Below the pieces are notes generated by a model that worked only from the letters and a program-made list of their open reading frames with translations, was not told where the DNA came from and ran no database searches. The position numbers and the translations under genes were made by a program. From contig JAKAXP010000003.1 in the NCBI GenBank assembly GCA_021816545.1, positions 1-33,087 on the forward strand: a stretch of DNA of 33,087 bases, read 5' to 3'. The DNA is from Bacteroidota bacterium. Its GTDB lineage: Bacteria > Bacteroidota > Bacteroidia > Bacteroidales > VadinHA17. This document shows, in pieces, positions 24,239-33,060 of this stretch; the first letter of the stretch is position 1, and every line of letters starts with the position of its first letter.

Positions 24239-26414
24239 AGTTTCCTTCCGCCAGCACCTTGATGCGCACAAGACGGATCTCCTCCTCCTCAAACTCGCCG
24301 GCAAGCTCATTGATGGCCTCCTCAAGAGAACCGCTTTCGGCTTCCTCCATGAAGTAGGAGTATATGTCCTGCTGACGGTCCTCATCAATGACCGTATCTA
24401 TATAATAATCAATGCTCAGCTTCGTCCCGCTGCTTACAATGGCCTCTATTTCCGAAAGCAGCTCGTCATACTCAATGCCTTTTGCATCGGCAATATCCTC
24501 AAACGGCATCTTCCGGTCAATGCTCTGGATGATGTAAACCTTGAGGCCCGACTTGTTGACCACTGACTTGACAACCATGTCCTGCGGCCTGATGATCTCC
24601 TTGTCGGCCACGTAGTTCTTGATCACCTCAACAACTTCCCTGCCGTACCGCTGTGCCTTGCCGGCCCCTATACCGGTTATGTTCTGGAGCTCCTCAAGCG
24701 TAACAGGATACTGTATTGCCATCTCTTCCAGCGACGGATCCTGGAATATATTATAAGGAGGCTGTCCTGCCTGCTTTGAAATCTTCTTCCGAAGATCCTT
24801 CAGTATGCTCAGCAGTTCCTCATCAGCAGCAGCCGTGCGAGCACCGAACGAGGCTTCTTCATCTTCGGTCTCCGTATAGTCATGATCCTCGTTGAGCATG
24901 AAGCTCTTCGGGTTCTCCAGGAATTCATGGCCCTTCGGCGTCAGCCCCAGCAGCCCGTAGTTTTCTATGTCCTTTGTAAGCAGCTTATTGATGAGTGCCT
25001 GCCTGATAACCATGTTCCAGAACCGCTCATCCTTCTCCTCATCGATACCGAATGTCTCAAGCTTGTGGTGCTTGTATGACTTGATGGCAGAGTTCATCGT
25101 TCCTGCCAGTATCTTGGCAATATGATCGGCCTTGTGCTTCTCCTTCACTGCAAGCACGGTCTCAAGCATGTTCACAACGTAATCCTGCCCCTCGAACTGC
25201 GTCTTCGGATGCAGGCAGTTATCGCATGCCTCACAGTTCTCCTGCTTATACTCCTCGCCAAAGTAATGGAGCAGGATCCTGCGGCGGCAGGTTGACGACT
25301 CGGCATATGAAACCGTCTCAAGCAGCAGTTGCTTTCCGATCTCCTGTTCGGCTATCGGCTTACCCTGCATGAATTTCTCAAGCTTGACGATGTCATCATA
25401 GCTGTAGTATGCGATGCATCTCCCCTCTCCCCCGTCGCGTCCTGCGCGGCCGGTCTCCTGGTAATATCCCTCCAGGCTCTTTGGCATGTCGAAGTGTATC
25501 ACATACCTGACGTCAGGCTTGTCTATCCCCATGCCAAAGGCAATGGTGGCAACAATTACGTCCACTTCCTCCATCAGGAACTTGTCCTGGTTGGATGTAC
25601 GTGTCGGTGAGTCCATGCCTGCATGATATGCCAGCGCCTTTATGTCATTTACTTTCAGCGTCTCGGCCAGTTCTTCCACTTTCTTGCGGCTGAGGCAGTA
25701 AATGATGCCTGATTTGCCCGGGTTGTTCTTTATGTACTTGATGATCTCGCGCGTGGCATCCTGTTTGGCCTTCACCTCATAGTAAAGGTTGGGCCGGTTG
25801 AATGACGACTTGAATACCATTGAGTCACTGATGCCAAGGTTCTTGAGAATGTCATGCTGGACCTTGGGTGTGGCAGTGGCTGTCAGTGCTATAATGGGTG
25901 CCCTTGTGATAGTATCTATTATAGGTCTTATCCGGCGGTACTCCGGCCTGAAATCGTGTCCCCATTCCGATATGCAATGAGCCTCATCCACAGCATAGAA
26001 AGAAACTTTAACGCTCCTGAGAAACTCGATATTCTCATCTTTTGTAAGTGACTCAGGTGCCACGTAGAGAAGTTTTGTCCTGCCATCGGTAACATCCTGC
26101 CTGACTCTTGCAATAGCAGTCTTGGTGAGGGATGAATTCAGGAAATGAGCCACGTCATCGGTGGTGTTGAAGTTCCGCATGGCATCAACCTGGTTTTTCA
26201 TCAAAGCAATCAGCGGTGAAATGACCACCGCAGTGCCCTCCAGCATAACTGCCGGCAACTGGTAACAGAGCGACTTGCCCCCGCCGGTCGGCATCAGGAC
26301 AAATGTGTCATTCCCTTCAAGAACGCTCTTGATTATGGGCTCCTGGTTTCCCTTGAACGTGTCGAACCCGAAATATTTCTTCAGATAGTCATGTATAGAA
26401 TTATCAGTATACAT
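24237..26414 (-). CDS. recQ: ATP-dependent DNA helicase RecQ
   Basis: The 725-residue 3'-5' helicase acts in recombination and fork repair. Superfamily 2 motifs are LMPTGGGKSLCYQLPA (Walker A), AVDEAHCISEWGHDFRPEY (DEAH box) and the arginine-finger motif QETGRAGRDG. The RecQ zinc site is formed by CRRRILLHYF and CEACDNC. A winged-helix RQC domain and an HRDC-like segment (AIQYPVTLEELQNITGIGAGKAQRYG) follow. A further acidic C-terminal segment of about 110 residues goes beyond the E. coli length, as is common in Bacteroidota RecQ. The start is ATG 26414 (MYTDNSIHDYLKKYFGF). Confidence 0.95.
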   Translation of the reverse strand: MYTDNSIHDYLKKYFGFDTFKGNQEPIIKSVLEGNDTFVLMPTGGGKSLCYQLPAVMLEGTAVVISPLIALMKNQVDAMRNFNTTDDVAHFLNSSLTKTAIARVRQDVTDGRTKLLYVAPESLTKDENIEFLRSVKVSFYAVDEAHCISEWGHDFRPEYRRIRPIIDTITRAPIIALTATATPKVQHDILKNLGISDSMVFKSSFNRPNLYYEVKAKQDATREIIKYIKNNPGKSGIIYCLSRKKVEELAETLKVNDIKALAYHAGMDSPTRTSNQDKFLMEEVDVIVATIAFGMGIDKPDVRYVIHFDMPKSLEGYYQETGRAGRDGGEGRCIAYYSYDDIVKLEKFMQGKPIAEQEIGKQLLLETVSYAESSTCRRRILLHYFGEEYKQENCEACDNCLHPKTQFEGQDYVVNMLETVLAVKEKHKADHIAKILAGTMNSAIKSYKHHKLETFGIDEEKDERFWNMVIRQALINKLLTKDIENYGLLGLTPKGHEFLENPKSFMLNEDHDYTETEDEEASFGARTAAADEELLSILKDLRKKISKQAGQPPYNIFQDPSLEEMAIQYPVTLEELQNITGIGAGKAQRYGREVVEVIKNYVADKEIIRPQDMVVKSVVNKSGLKVYIIQSIDRKMPFEDIADAKGIEYDELLSEIEAIVSSGTKLSIDYYIDTVIDEDRQQDIYSYFMEEAESGSLEEAINELAGEFEEEEIRLVRIKVLAEGN

Positions 26415-26500
26415 GTGATATTTCCTCTCCCCTTCAGTTAAACGGATTAAATTTATAATAACAAGTTACGCAAACTTTATCCAACATATTACCCTTAACT

Positions 26501-26508
26501 CAAATTTA
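26501..26508 (-). promoter_or_regulatory. Possible recQ -7 promoter element
   Basis: TAAATTTG on the minus strand (26508-26501) fits TAnnTTTG exactly and would give a leader of about 80 nt. The surrounding 26415-26586 region is very A/T-rich and no convincing -33 element was found. Confidence 0.3.
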
Positions 26509-26586
26509 ACTAAAATAAGAATACATATCAAATCTTTTTATCACCCCCCGGGATTAAATGTAAGGGCAGCCGGTGAACGGGTATTG

Positions 26587-26615
26587 TTTTGAAACCTAAG
26601 TTTTGCATATCTTTA
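26587..26615 (+). promoter_or_regulatory. Possible tatC promoter
   Basis: TTTTG (26587-26591) and TATCTTTA (26608-26615, one mismatch to TAnnTTTG) are separated by 16 nt. They lie 24 bp before the tatC ATG at 26639. Supports the ATG start over the TTG at 26603. Confidence 0.35.
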
Positions 26616-26638
26616 CACGCTTCAATTTAACGCCAGTT

Positions 26639-27721
26639 ATGGCCGGCAAGAGCAGAGCAAACAGCAGAACCAACGAAGGAGAGATGACATTCCTGCAGCA
26701 CCTTGAGGAACTGAGGTGGCATATAATCAGGGCCCTGGCTGCCGTCGTCATCGGTGCTATAGTTGCTTTTATATTCAAGAACATAATTTTTGATCATATA
26801 ATTCTTGCCCCCAACAATCCTGACTTCATAACAAACAGGCTTCTGTGCAGGCTGTCTGACCTGGTGAATGTACCGGTGCTGTGCATCAATCAGAATCCCA
26901 TTGAACTGATCAGCATAAAGATGTCAGGGCAGTTCACCACCCATATCAACATTTCGCTGGTTGCAGGGCTGATCCTTGCATTTCCCTATGTCTTCTGGGA
27001 GTTCTGGTCATTCTTCCGCCCCGCCCTCTATGAAAAGGAGCGTAAGTATGCCCGAGGAGCTGTAACGATGGCCTCGCTGCTTTTCATCATTGGTATTTTG
27101 TTCGGGTACTTCATCATCACTCCGCTTTCAATAAACTTTCTCGGCTCATATCGTGTCAGTGACATTGTCACGAACCAGATAAACATTACCTCTTATATCG
27201 GCTCTGTCACCTCTGTTGCTCTCTCCGCCGGGGTGACATTCGAGCTGCCGATAGTCGTATTCTTCCTGGCCAGGATAGGCGTGCTGACTCCTGATTTCAT
27301 GCGCAAGTACCGCAGGCATGCCATAGTACTGGTGCTAGTCGTGGCGGCAGTGATCACCCCGCCTGATATCTTCAGCCAGATTCTCGTATCTCTCCCCCTG
27401 CTTCTGCTTTATGAAGCCAGTATTATTATTGCGCAAAGGGTGGTAAGGAACAAGGAGAAGGCCGAGGCGGCCGAAGCCGAGGCTGAAGCTGCAGCTGAGC
27501 GGGCCGCGAAGGAGAAGGCGAGGGAGAAGGCGAAGGCCGCTGCTGCCGAACGCGAAGCAAAGGAAAGAGGAAATGCAGAAGCTGCCGAACGGGAACCAGG
27601 TATAAGCCCAGAGGCAGATGCCGCCGGAAGCGAAGCAAAGGCAAAGGATGAGGCTGACGGAACCAGCAGGAATGACAATCCTGACCAATCCGCAGGAGAC
27701 CCGGTAAACGAAAAAGAGTAA
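26639..27721 (+). CDS. tatC: Sec-independent protein translocase TatC with long charged C-terminal tail
   Basis: The 360-residue protein is the twin-arginine signal receptor of the Tat translocase. The N-terminal MTFLQHLEELRWHI motif, a long periplasmic loop, and the conserved FPYVFWEFWSFFRPALYEKER and FELPIVVFFLARIGVL stretches identify TatC. About six membrane segments end near residue 266. Odd feature: residues 267-360 form an Ala/Glu/Lys/Arg-rich tail (RNKEKAEAAEAEAEAAAERA and on), likely helical or coiled coil, then a disordered Gly/Asp/Ser-rich end. TatC proteins are commonly about 250-280 residues. tatA/tatB are not nearby. lptB follows after 4 bp. Confidence 0.93.
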   Translation: MAGKSRANSRTNEGEMTFLQHLEELRWHIIRALAAVVIGAIVAFIFKNIIFDHIILAPNNPDFITNRLLCRLSDLVNVPVLCINQNPIELISIKMSGQFTTHINISLVAGLILAFPYVFWEFWSFFRPALYEKERKYARGAVTMASLLFIIGILFGYFIITPLSINFLGSYRVSDIVTNQINITSYIGSVTSVALSAGVTFELPIVVFFLARIGVLTPDFMRKYRRHAIVLVLVVAAVITPPDIFSQILVSLPLLLLYEASIIIAQRVVRNKEKAEAAEAEAEAAAERAAKEKAREKAKAAAAEREAKERGNAEAAEREPGISPEADAAGSEAKAKDEADGTSRNDNPDQSAGDPVNEKE

Positions 27722-27725
27722 CGCC

Positions 27726-28451
27726 ATGAAGCTCCATACAACAGATCTTGTCAAAAGGTACAAGACACGGACAGTTGTCAACGAGGTCTCCGTTGAGGTG
27801 GAGCAGGGCGAAATAGTGGGACTCCTCGGTCCAAACGGAGCCGGAAAGACAACCACCTTCTACATGATTGTTGGACTTATCCGCCCCAACGGCGGAAATA
27901 TATGGCTCGACAACACGGAGATCACTGACTTCCCGATGTACCGCCGTGCACGTCTCGGCATAGGTTACCTTGCACAGGAGGCCTCCGTCTTCCGCAAACT
28001 GAGCGTTGAAGACAACCTGATGGCAGTAATGGAGCTCTCTGACATGACCCGAGAGGAGCGAAAGGAGAGGCTTGAGTCACTTCTGGAAGAGTTCGGCCTC
28101 GCACGCATAAGAAAGAGTCTCGGAATACAGCTTTCAGGAGGCGAACGTCGCCGGACAGAGATTGCCCGCGCCCTGGCCCTGAAACCAAACTTCATCCTCC
28201 TTGACGAGCCTTTTGCCGGCGTTGACCCCATCGCCGTCGAAGATATCCAGATGATAGTCTCTCACCTGAAAGACAAGAACATAGGGATCCTCATCACTGA
28301 CCATAACGTCCACGAAACCCTCTCAATAACTGACAGGGCTTACCTCCTCTTCGAGGGAAAGATCCTCAAGCAGGGCACTGCCTCACAGCTTGCTGACGAT
28401 GAGCAGGTAAGAAGCGTCTACCTCGGTAAGAACTTCGAACTCAGGAGGTAA
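27726..28451 (+). CDS. lptB: LPS export ABC transporter ATPase LptB
   Basis: The 241-residue ATPase powers the LptBFGC complex that extracts lipopolysaccharide from the inner membrane. Walker A GPNGAGKTT, Q-loop LAQEASVFRKLSVEDNL, signature LSGGERRRTEIARALA, Walker B FILLDEPFAGVDPIAVEDI and H-loop ITDHNVHETL are complete and in LptB form. It starts 4 bp after tatC, so the two are co-transcribed. The stop lies about 40 bp before the tRNA promoter. Confidence 0.95.
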   Translation: MKLHTTDLVKRYKTRTVVNEVSVEVEQGEIVGLLGPNGAGKTTTFYMIVGLIRPNGGNIWLDNTEITDFPMYRRARLGIGYLAQEASVFRKLSVEDNLMAVMELSDMTREERKERLESLLEEFGLARIRKSLGIQLSGGERRRTEIARALALKPNFILLDEPFAGVDPIAVEDIQMIVSHLKDKNIGILITDHNVHETLSITDRAYLLFEGKILKQGTASQLADDEQVRSVYLGKNFELRR

Positions 28452-28466
28452 TTTAATCCCACCCCC

Positions 28467-28497
28467 TTTTGTAACTTCGTAATTTTTACTAATTTTG
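28467..28497 (+). promoter_or_regulatory. Bacteroidota promoter for tRNA-Leu
   Basis: TTTTG (28467-28471) and TAATTTTG (28490-28497, exact TAnnTTTG) are separated by 18 nt and lie 11 bp before the mature tRNA 5' end, the expected geometry for a tRNA gene. Confidence 0.65.
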
Positions 28498-28508
28498 CAC
28501 CACTTTTT

Positions 28509-28593
28509 GCGGATGTGTCGTAATTGGTAGCCGAGCAAGACTTAGGATCTTGTGCCTCAGGGCGTGGGGGTTCGAGTCCCTTCATCCGCACCA
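28509..28593 (+). tRNA. tRNA-Leu (anticodon UAG)
   Basis: The 85-nt class II tRNA has acceptor stem GCGGATG/CATCCGC, D arm TCG...CGA with AATTGGTAG, anticodon stem CAAGA/TCTTG with loop CTTAGGA (anticodon TAG at 28543-28545), long variable arm, T arm with TTCGAGT, discriminator A and an encoded CCA (28591-28593). It reads CUA and, by wobble, other CUN leucine codons. A hairpin terminator follows at 28602. Confidence 0.97.
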
Positions 28594-28601
28594 GACACCG
28601 G

Positions 28602-28647
28602 AACCGCCCTTAATCCGGGCCACAAGGCGCAGGTTAAGGCGGTTTTT
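28602..28647 (+). terminator. Terminator after tRNA-Leu
   Basis: AACCGCC(C)TTAA (28602-28613) pairs with TTAAGGCGGTT (28634-28644) with one bulged base, followed by TTTTT (28643-28647). It separates the tRNA from tig. Confidence 0.7.
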
Positions 28648-28671
28648 AAATCGATAGAAAACAGTTACAAT

Positions 28672-30003
28672 ATGAATGTCACCAGAGAGAACATTGACGC
28701 ACTGAACGCAACCGTCAGAATTGATATCACCAAAACCGACTACGAAGAGAAGGTCGAGAAGAAACTCAGGGAATACCGCAGGACAGCCAGCATCAAGGGA
28801 TTCCGTCCCGGTCATGTGCCCATGCAGATGATAAAAAAGCTCTACGGCACTTCCGTCCTCGTTGACGAGATAAACAACATCGTCTCGGAGAGCCTTTCGG
28901 ACTACATTAAAAATGAAAACCTTGACATACTTGGTGACCCGATGCCGAAAAATGACGGGCATACGTTTGACCCGGAGAAATCGGATGAATTCACCTTCAC
29001 CTTTGAACTCGGACTGGCCCCTGAATTTGAAGTCAGCCTGAACAAGAAGCAGAAGCTTACCCGCTACCTGATAGAGCCTGACACCAAAATGGTTGCAGAT
29101 TATGTTGACAACTATGCCCGCAGGTACGGTCAGTTCATCACTGCCGACACAGCTGAAGAGAAGGACCTCCTCAAGGGGATAGTGGAATCCTCTGACAGTT
29201 CGGTCAAAAACGATGCAGCATCCCTCTCGGTGGAGATGATAAAGGACGATGAGATTAAGAAGCAATTCCTTGGCAAGCAAGCAGGAGATACAGTAGGCTT
29301 CGAGCTTCGGAAGGCTTTCCCAAATGATTACGAGATTGCCGGGCTCCTGAAGAAGCAGAAGGATGAGGTAAAAGACCTGGACGGACGCTATTCAATTACA
29401 ATCATGGAGGTTTCGCGCTTCGTCCCGGCTGAGAATAACCAGGAACTGTGGGATAAGATCTACGGAGAAGGTACCGTGAAATCAGCTGCCGAGTTCGAAG
29501 CAAAAGTCACTGACGAGATCAGGGAATACTTCAACCGTGAGACAGAATACAAGCTCCGTACCGATGCCCGTGACCTGGTTCTGGAGAAGACCCCGTTCGA
29601 GGTTCCCGAGGAGTTCCTCAAGAGGTGGCTGCTGAGAGTGAATGAGAAGACCACGGCAGAAGATATAGAAAAAGACTTCGACCATTTCCGTGATGACCTG
29701 CGCTGGCAGCTGATCAAGAACAGGGTGGCAAAAAACAGCGAACTCAAAATCACCGATGAGGAGATCCTTGAGGAGGCCAAGAACTTTACACGCGCGCAGT
29801 TCGCACAGTACGGCCTGCACTACGCCACGGATGAGCAGATCACATCATTTGCAGCTGATTTCCTGAAGAAAGAGGAGGAGGCCCGCCGCATCGCCGAGAA
29901 AGTTCTTGACACCAGGGTGCTGGGCATCATAATTGACTCGGTCAAGGTAGATGAAAAGACCGTTACCCCTGAGGAGTTCAACAAGCTCTTCGGCAACAAA
30001 TGA
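28672..30003 (+). CDS. tig: Trigger factor (ribosome-associated chaperone)
   Basis: The 443-residue chaperone binds ribosomal protein L23 and nascent chains. The N-terminal ribosome-binding signature is GFRPGHVP (family G-F-R-x-G-x-x-P). A middle PPIase-like region (about 150-240) is divergent, with no clear FKBP active site. A helical C-terminal chaperone domain follows. The start ATG 28672 (MNVTRENIDALNATV) is chosen because an in-frame upstream extension to 28552 would run through the tRNA and its terminator. clpP begins 52 bp downstream, the classical tig-clpP-clpX order. Confidence 0.93.
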   Translation: MNVTRENIDALNATVRIDITKTDYEEKVEKKLREYRRTASIKGFRPGHVPMQMIKKLYGTSVLVDEINNIVSESLSDYIKNENLDILGDPMPKNDGHTFDPEKSDEFTFTFELGLAPEFEVSLNKKQKLTRYLIEPDTKMVADYVDNYARRYGQFITADTAEEKDLLKGIVESSDSSVKNDAASLSVEMIKDDEIKKQFLGKQAGDTVGFELRKAFPNDYEIAGLLKKQKDEVKDLDGRYSITIMEVSRFVPAENNQELWDKIYGEGTVKSAAEFEAKVTDEIREYFNRETEYKLRTDARDLVLEKTPFEVPEEFLKRWLLRVNEKTTAEDIEKDFDHFRDDLRWQLIKNRVAKNSELKITDEEILEEAKNFTRAQFAQYGLHYATDEQITSFAADFLKKEEEARRIAEKVLDTRVLGIIIDSVKVDEKTVTPEEFNKLFGNK

Positions 30004-30024
30004 AACTATTAAGGGTTTAATTCG

Positions 30025-30032
30025 TATATTTG
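30025..30032 (+). promoter_or_regulatory. -7 promoter element for clpP-clpX
   Basis: TATATTTG is an exact TAnnTTTG match 23 bp before the clpP ATG and 21 bp after the tig stop, so clpPX may be transcribed separately from tig. No clear -33 TTG. Confidence 0.5.
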
Positions 30033-30055
30033 GAATTCAACCAAAGATTCTTATT

Positions 30056-30733
30056 ATGTCAGATATCAGGGATTTTAAAAAATATGCAGCTGACCGCTTC
30101 GGCATCAGCAGCCTCACAATGCACCGGTACATATCGGCAAGCAACGGTTACATCTCTCCCACCATCATAGAGGAGCGTCAGCTGAACGTGGCTTCGATGG
30201 ACGTCTTTTCGCGCCTTATGATGGACCGGATAATTTTCCTTGGTCTGCCGGTAGATGATTATGTTGCAAACATAATCCAGGCGCAGTTGCTCTACCTTGA
30301 CTCGTCAGATCCGGGCAAGGATATCCAGATTTATCTTAACACCCCCGGAGGAGCTGTTCATGCAGGTCTCGGCATATATGACACCATGCAGTACATCTCT
30401 GCCGATGTGGCGACAATCTGCACCGGCATGGCTGCCTCGATGGGCGCCGTGCTGCTCACTGCAGGAACAAAGGGAAAACGCTCGGCACTGAAGCACTCGC
30501 GTATAATGATCCACCAGCCCATGGGAGGTGCTGAGGGACAGGCATCCGACATCGAAATTGTTGCAAGGGAAATCACCAAGCTCAAGAAGGAACTTTACGA
30601 GATTATTGCCCTTCATACCGGCAATCCCGTCGACAAGGTAGAGAAGGATTCTGACCGCGACTACTGGATGACAGCCACTGAAGCAAAGGAATACGGCATG
30701 ATCGACGAGGTCCTGACCAGGACCAAGAACTAA
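30056..30733 (+). CDS. clpP: ATP-dependent Clp protease proteolytic subunit
   Basis: The 225-residue serine protease forms the double-heptamer chamber. The catalytic triad is Ser128 (GMAASMGA), His153 (IMIHQPMGG) and Asp198 (VEKDSDRDYW). The N-terminus has about 40 residues ahead of the IIEERQ start of the core. The start at ATG 30056 (MSDIRDFKKY) follows a -7 promoter element. A longer form starting at 29951 would overlap tig and the promoter and was rejected. clpX follows after 9 bp. Confidence 0.95.
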   Translation: MSDIRDFKKYAADRFGISSLTMHRYISASNGYISPTIIEERQLNVASMDVFSRLMMDRIIFLGLPVDDYVANIIQAQLLYLDSSDPGKDIQIYLNTPGGAVHAGLGIYDTMQYISADVATICTGMAASMGAVLLTAGTKGKRSALKHSRIMIHQPMGGAEGQASDIEIVAREITKLKKELYEIIALHTGNPVDKVEKDSDRDYWMTATEAKEYGMIDEVLTRTKN

Positions 30734-30742
30734 TTCCGCCTT

Positions 30743-31957
30743 ATGGATAAATGCTCGTTCTGCGGACGCACCAAGAAAGAGGCTAACCTTCTTATTGCCG
30801 GGCTTGAGGGTCACATATGCGATCATTGCATTGAACAGGCCCACAACATCATGGTTGAGGAACTGGGAGGCAAATCAAGTTTCAATCTTGAAGGTATCAA
30901 GCTTCGGAAACCGGAGGAAATAAAGAAGTTCCTTGACCAGTACGTCATCGGGCAGGATAAAGCCAAGAAGATCCTTTCGGTTGCAGTCTACAACCATTAC
31001 AAGAGGCTGATGCAGAAGGCCGACAGTGATGATGTTGAGATCGAAAAATCAAACATCATACTTGTTGGCGAGACAGGTACCGGCAAGACACTGCTGGCGC
31101 GAACCATTGCCAGGATGCTTCACGTACCGTTCACTATAGTTGATGCAACGGTGCTTACAGAAGCCGGTTATGTCGGTGAGGACATTGAAAGCCTGCTTAC
31201 CCGTCTTCTCCAGAACGCCGACTATGATGTAAAGGCTGCCGAGAAAGGAATTGTATTCATCGATGAGCTTGACAAGATAGCCCGCAAGGGCGATAACCCA
31301 TCCATCACACGTGACGTTTCAGGCGAGGGTGTGCAGCAGGGACTACTCAAGCTGCTTGAAGGATCGATTGTAAATGTACCTCCCCAGGGGGGCAGGAAAC
31401 ATCCTGAGCAGAAGATGATCCCGGTTGATACGAGGAACATACTCTTTATCTGCGGCGGCGCTTTTGAGGGGATCGAAAAGAAGATTGCCCACAGGCTTAA
31501 CACCTCAGTTGTTGGTTATACTGCCAGCCGATCGCGTGATCATTATGACAAGGATGACCTCCTGAAGTACATCGCACCTCAGGACCTGCGTGCTTACGGC
31601 CTGATCCCGGAGATCATCGGCCGGCTTCCGGTGCTCACCCACCTCTCTCCCCTTGACCCGAAGGCGCTGAGAGCCATCCTCACCGAACCGAAGAACGCCA
31701 TCACCAAGCAGTACATAAAGCTTTTTGCCATGGATGGCATTGAGCTCACCTTCACACCGGAGGCGCTTGATTACATCGTGGACAAGGCAGTGGAGTTCAG
31801 GCTGGGTGCCAGGGGCCTCCGTGCAATCTGCGAGGCTATAATGATGGACGCAATGTTCGAACTACCGTCCGGCGACTCGAAGGAGTTTACGGTTACACCC
31901 GAATACGCCTCCCATAAGCTTGAAAGGGTGGATATGAAGGTGCTTAAGGCCTCCTGA
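30743..31957 (+). CDS. clpX: ATP-dependent Clp protease ATP-binding subunit ClpX
   Basis: The 404-residue AAA+ unfoldase recognises tagged substrates and feeds them to ClpP. It has an N-terminal C4 zinc-binding domain (Cys4, 7, 26, 29), Walker A GETGTGKT (109-116), pore-1 loop GYVGED (142-147), Walker B VFIDE (171-175), the RKH loop (218-220) and sensor-2 GARGLRAICE. Length is close to normal. It shares a transcript with clpP and ends before the hairpin at 31984. Confidence 0.96.
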   Translation: MDKCSFCGRTKKEANLLIAGLEGHICDHCIEQAHNIMVEELGGKSSFNLEGIKLRKPEEIKKFLDQYVIGQDKAKKILSVAVYNHYKRLMQKADSDDVEIEKSNIILVGETGTGKTLLARTIARMLHVPFTIVDATVLTEAGYVGEDIESLLTRLLQNADYDVKAAEKGIVFIDELDKIARKGDNPSITRDVSGEGVQQGLLKLLEGSIVNVPPQGGRKHPEQKMIPVDTRNILFICGGAFEGIEKKIAHRLNTSVVGYTASRSRDHYDKDDLLKYIAPQDLRAYGLIPEIIGRLPVLTHLSPLDPKALRAILTEPKNAITKQYIKLFAMDGIELTFTPEALDYIVDKAVEFRLGARGLRAICEAIMMDAMFELPSGDSKEFTVTPEYASHKLERVDMKVLKAS

Positions 31958-31983
31958 ATCCTGCCCGGAACCATAAGAATAAG

Positions 31984-32018
31984 AATCCCGGCCTGCCATC
32001 TGGCAAGCCGGGATTTCT
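31984..32018 (+). terminator. Terminator of clpX, possibly bidirectional
   Basis: AATCCCGGC (31984-31992) pairs with GCCGGGATT (32007-32015) and an inner TGCCA/TGGCA extends the stem, with one C-A mismatch. TTCTCTTTTC follows on the plus strand. It lies between convergent clpX and the lipoprotein gene at 32074. Confidence 0.8.
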
Positions 32019-32073
32019 CTTTTCAGATACCCGCAGGACAGTTCCGAAAAACAGGGCGGGTCAGGGTAGCACA

Positions 32074-32919
32074 CTAATTACCGTTGTATTTCGGGTGCCT
32101 GTAACGGAGCGTTATCTGCTTCGTTTCATCACCCCTTGAGAGGGTGGCATCAGCATCACATTCGCCGGTGCCATAGTCAAGTTCAAAAGGCTCAATGCCT
32201 TCCACATCAAATCCTATCGTTCCGCTCACCAGGAACCTGCATGCGGCATGCCATTCAAGCGGATTGACAATTGTAAGCGTGTATGTCTTGCCTTCAAGGT
32301 TTGTGCCGGCTGACATTCCGGTGATCAGGCAAATGTCATCCCATGGATTCCAGGTACCGTATCCTGCAATGTATTCCCTTTCGTGGGTGAACTCCCGGGT
32401 TATAACCTTGCTGTCGGGGAATGTTATCTTTCCGCCGGTGAGGTTTACGCCGAAGACAGCATTCTGATTGTTGTTCAGGCCGAGATTTTCTATTGTGAAT
32501 GTACCCTCGACCTTTGCTCCGTTGACATAGTAGTTATCAAATGTCAGCACACGCTCCGAGCCTGCCGTTCCCCTCGGGCCCGACAGAGTGATGAGTATCT
32601 TCCCGCTGCGAACCACATCAAACAGACCGGTGCATCCGGTGCCATAATCAATCACGATGTTCCTGGGGAAGAAATTTTCACCCGGTGAGTTGATTGTAAT
32701 AAGCGGACAGCTGTCAAGCACAGAGGCAGACTTCTTTCCAACCTCTGCAAAACCAGTGGCGATTTCAAGTGAGGCAAACGCATCATCATAAAGCGCTTCG
32801 CTAAGTACAACATCATCAGCCGCATCGGTGGCCTTTGTATCAATCGGCTCAGTCTTGCTGCACGATGTCATTATCAGCCCCGTCAGGGCCATAAGCAGAA
32901 TAAGTGTTTTTGTTTTCAT
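32074..32919 (-). CDS. Hypothetical lipoprotein, beta-rich
   Basis: The 281-residue product has a leader MKTKTLILLMALTGLIM and lipobox TSC with Cys20 as the likely lipidation site. The mature part has an acidic linker (about 25-65) and a beta-rich domain with repeated strand-turn patterns such as NIVIDYGTGCTG, EGTFTIENLGLNNN and YTLTIVNPLEWHAACRFLVSGTIGF. The two DYGTG motifs (about residues 93 and 253) suggest an internal duplication. This layout is typical of Bacteroidota cell-surface lipoproteins but I cannot name a function. No partner gene is visible. Confidence 0.8.
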   Translation of the reverse strand: MKTKTLILLMALTGLIMTSCSKTEPIDTKATDAADDVVLSEALYDDAFASLEIATGFAEVGKKSASVLDSCPLITINSPGENFFPRNIVIDYGTGCTGLFDVVRSGKILITLSGPRGTAGSERVLTFDNYYVNGAKVEGTFTIENLGLNNNQNAVFGVNLTGGKITFPDSKVITREFTHEREYIAGYGTWNPWDDICLITGMSAGTNLEGKTYTLTIVNPLEWHAACRFLVSGTIGFDVEGIEPFELDYGTGECDADATLSRGDETKQITLRYRHPKYNGN

Positions 32920-33037
32920 GGTAAATCCCGTTAAGTATTCTTTGTGTCTGTATTGCTTTGACAGCAGAAAACACTTACGGTTTAACGGACAAATGAAAAA
33001 AAAGTTACCCGGGACTGAGACGGGAGAGTACCGGGAA

Positions 33038-33060
33038 GCCTGTCCGTGCCCGGTACAGGC
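33038..33060. repeat. Hairpin-forming inverted repeat near right edge
   Basis: GCCTGT (33038-33043) pairs with ACAGGC (33055-33060), with inner CCG/CGG. It lies upstream of the lipoprotein gene at the window edge; it could end a gene beyond the window on the minus strand, but no U-run is evident. The rest of 32920-33087 shows nothing firm. Confidence 0.4.

Noticed and set aside
27335..27856. Open frames antisense to the TatC tail and LptB start
   Set aside because: They are mirror frames of the Ala/Glu/Lys-rich repeat codons in tatC, Ser/Ala/Leu-rich and without start context.
28552..28671. Longer N-terminus for trigger factor running through the tRNA
   Set aside because: The extension would translate the tRNA-Leu and its terminator; the family N-terminus begins at ATG 28672.
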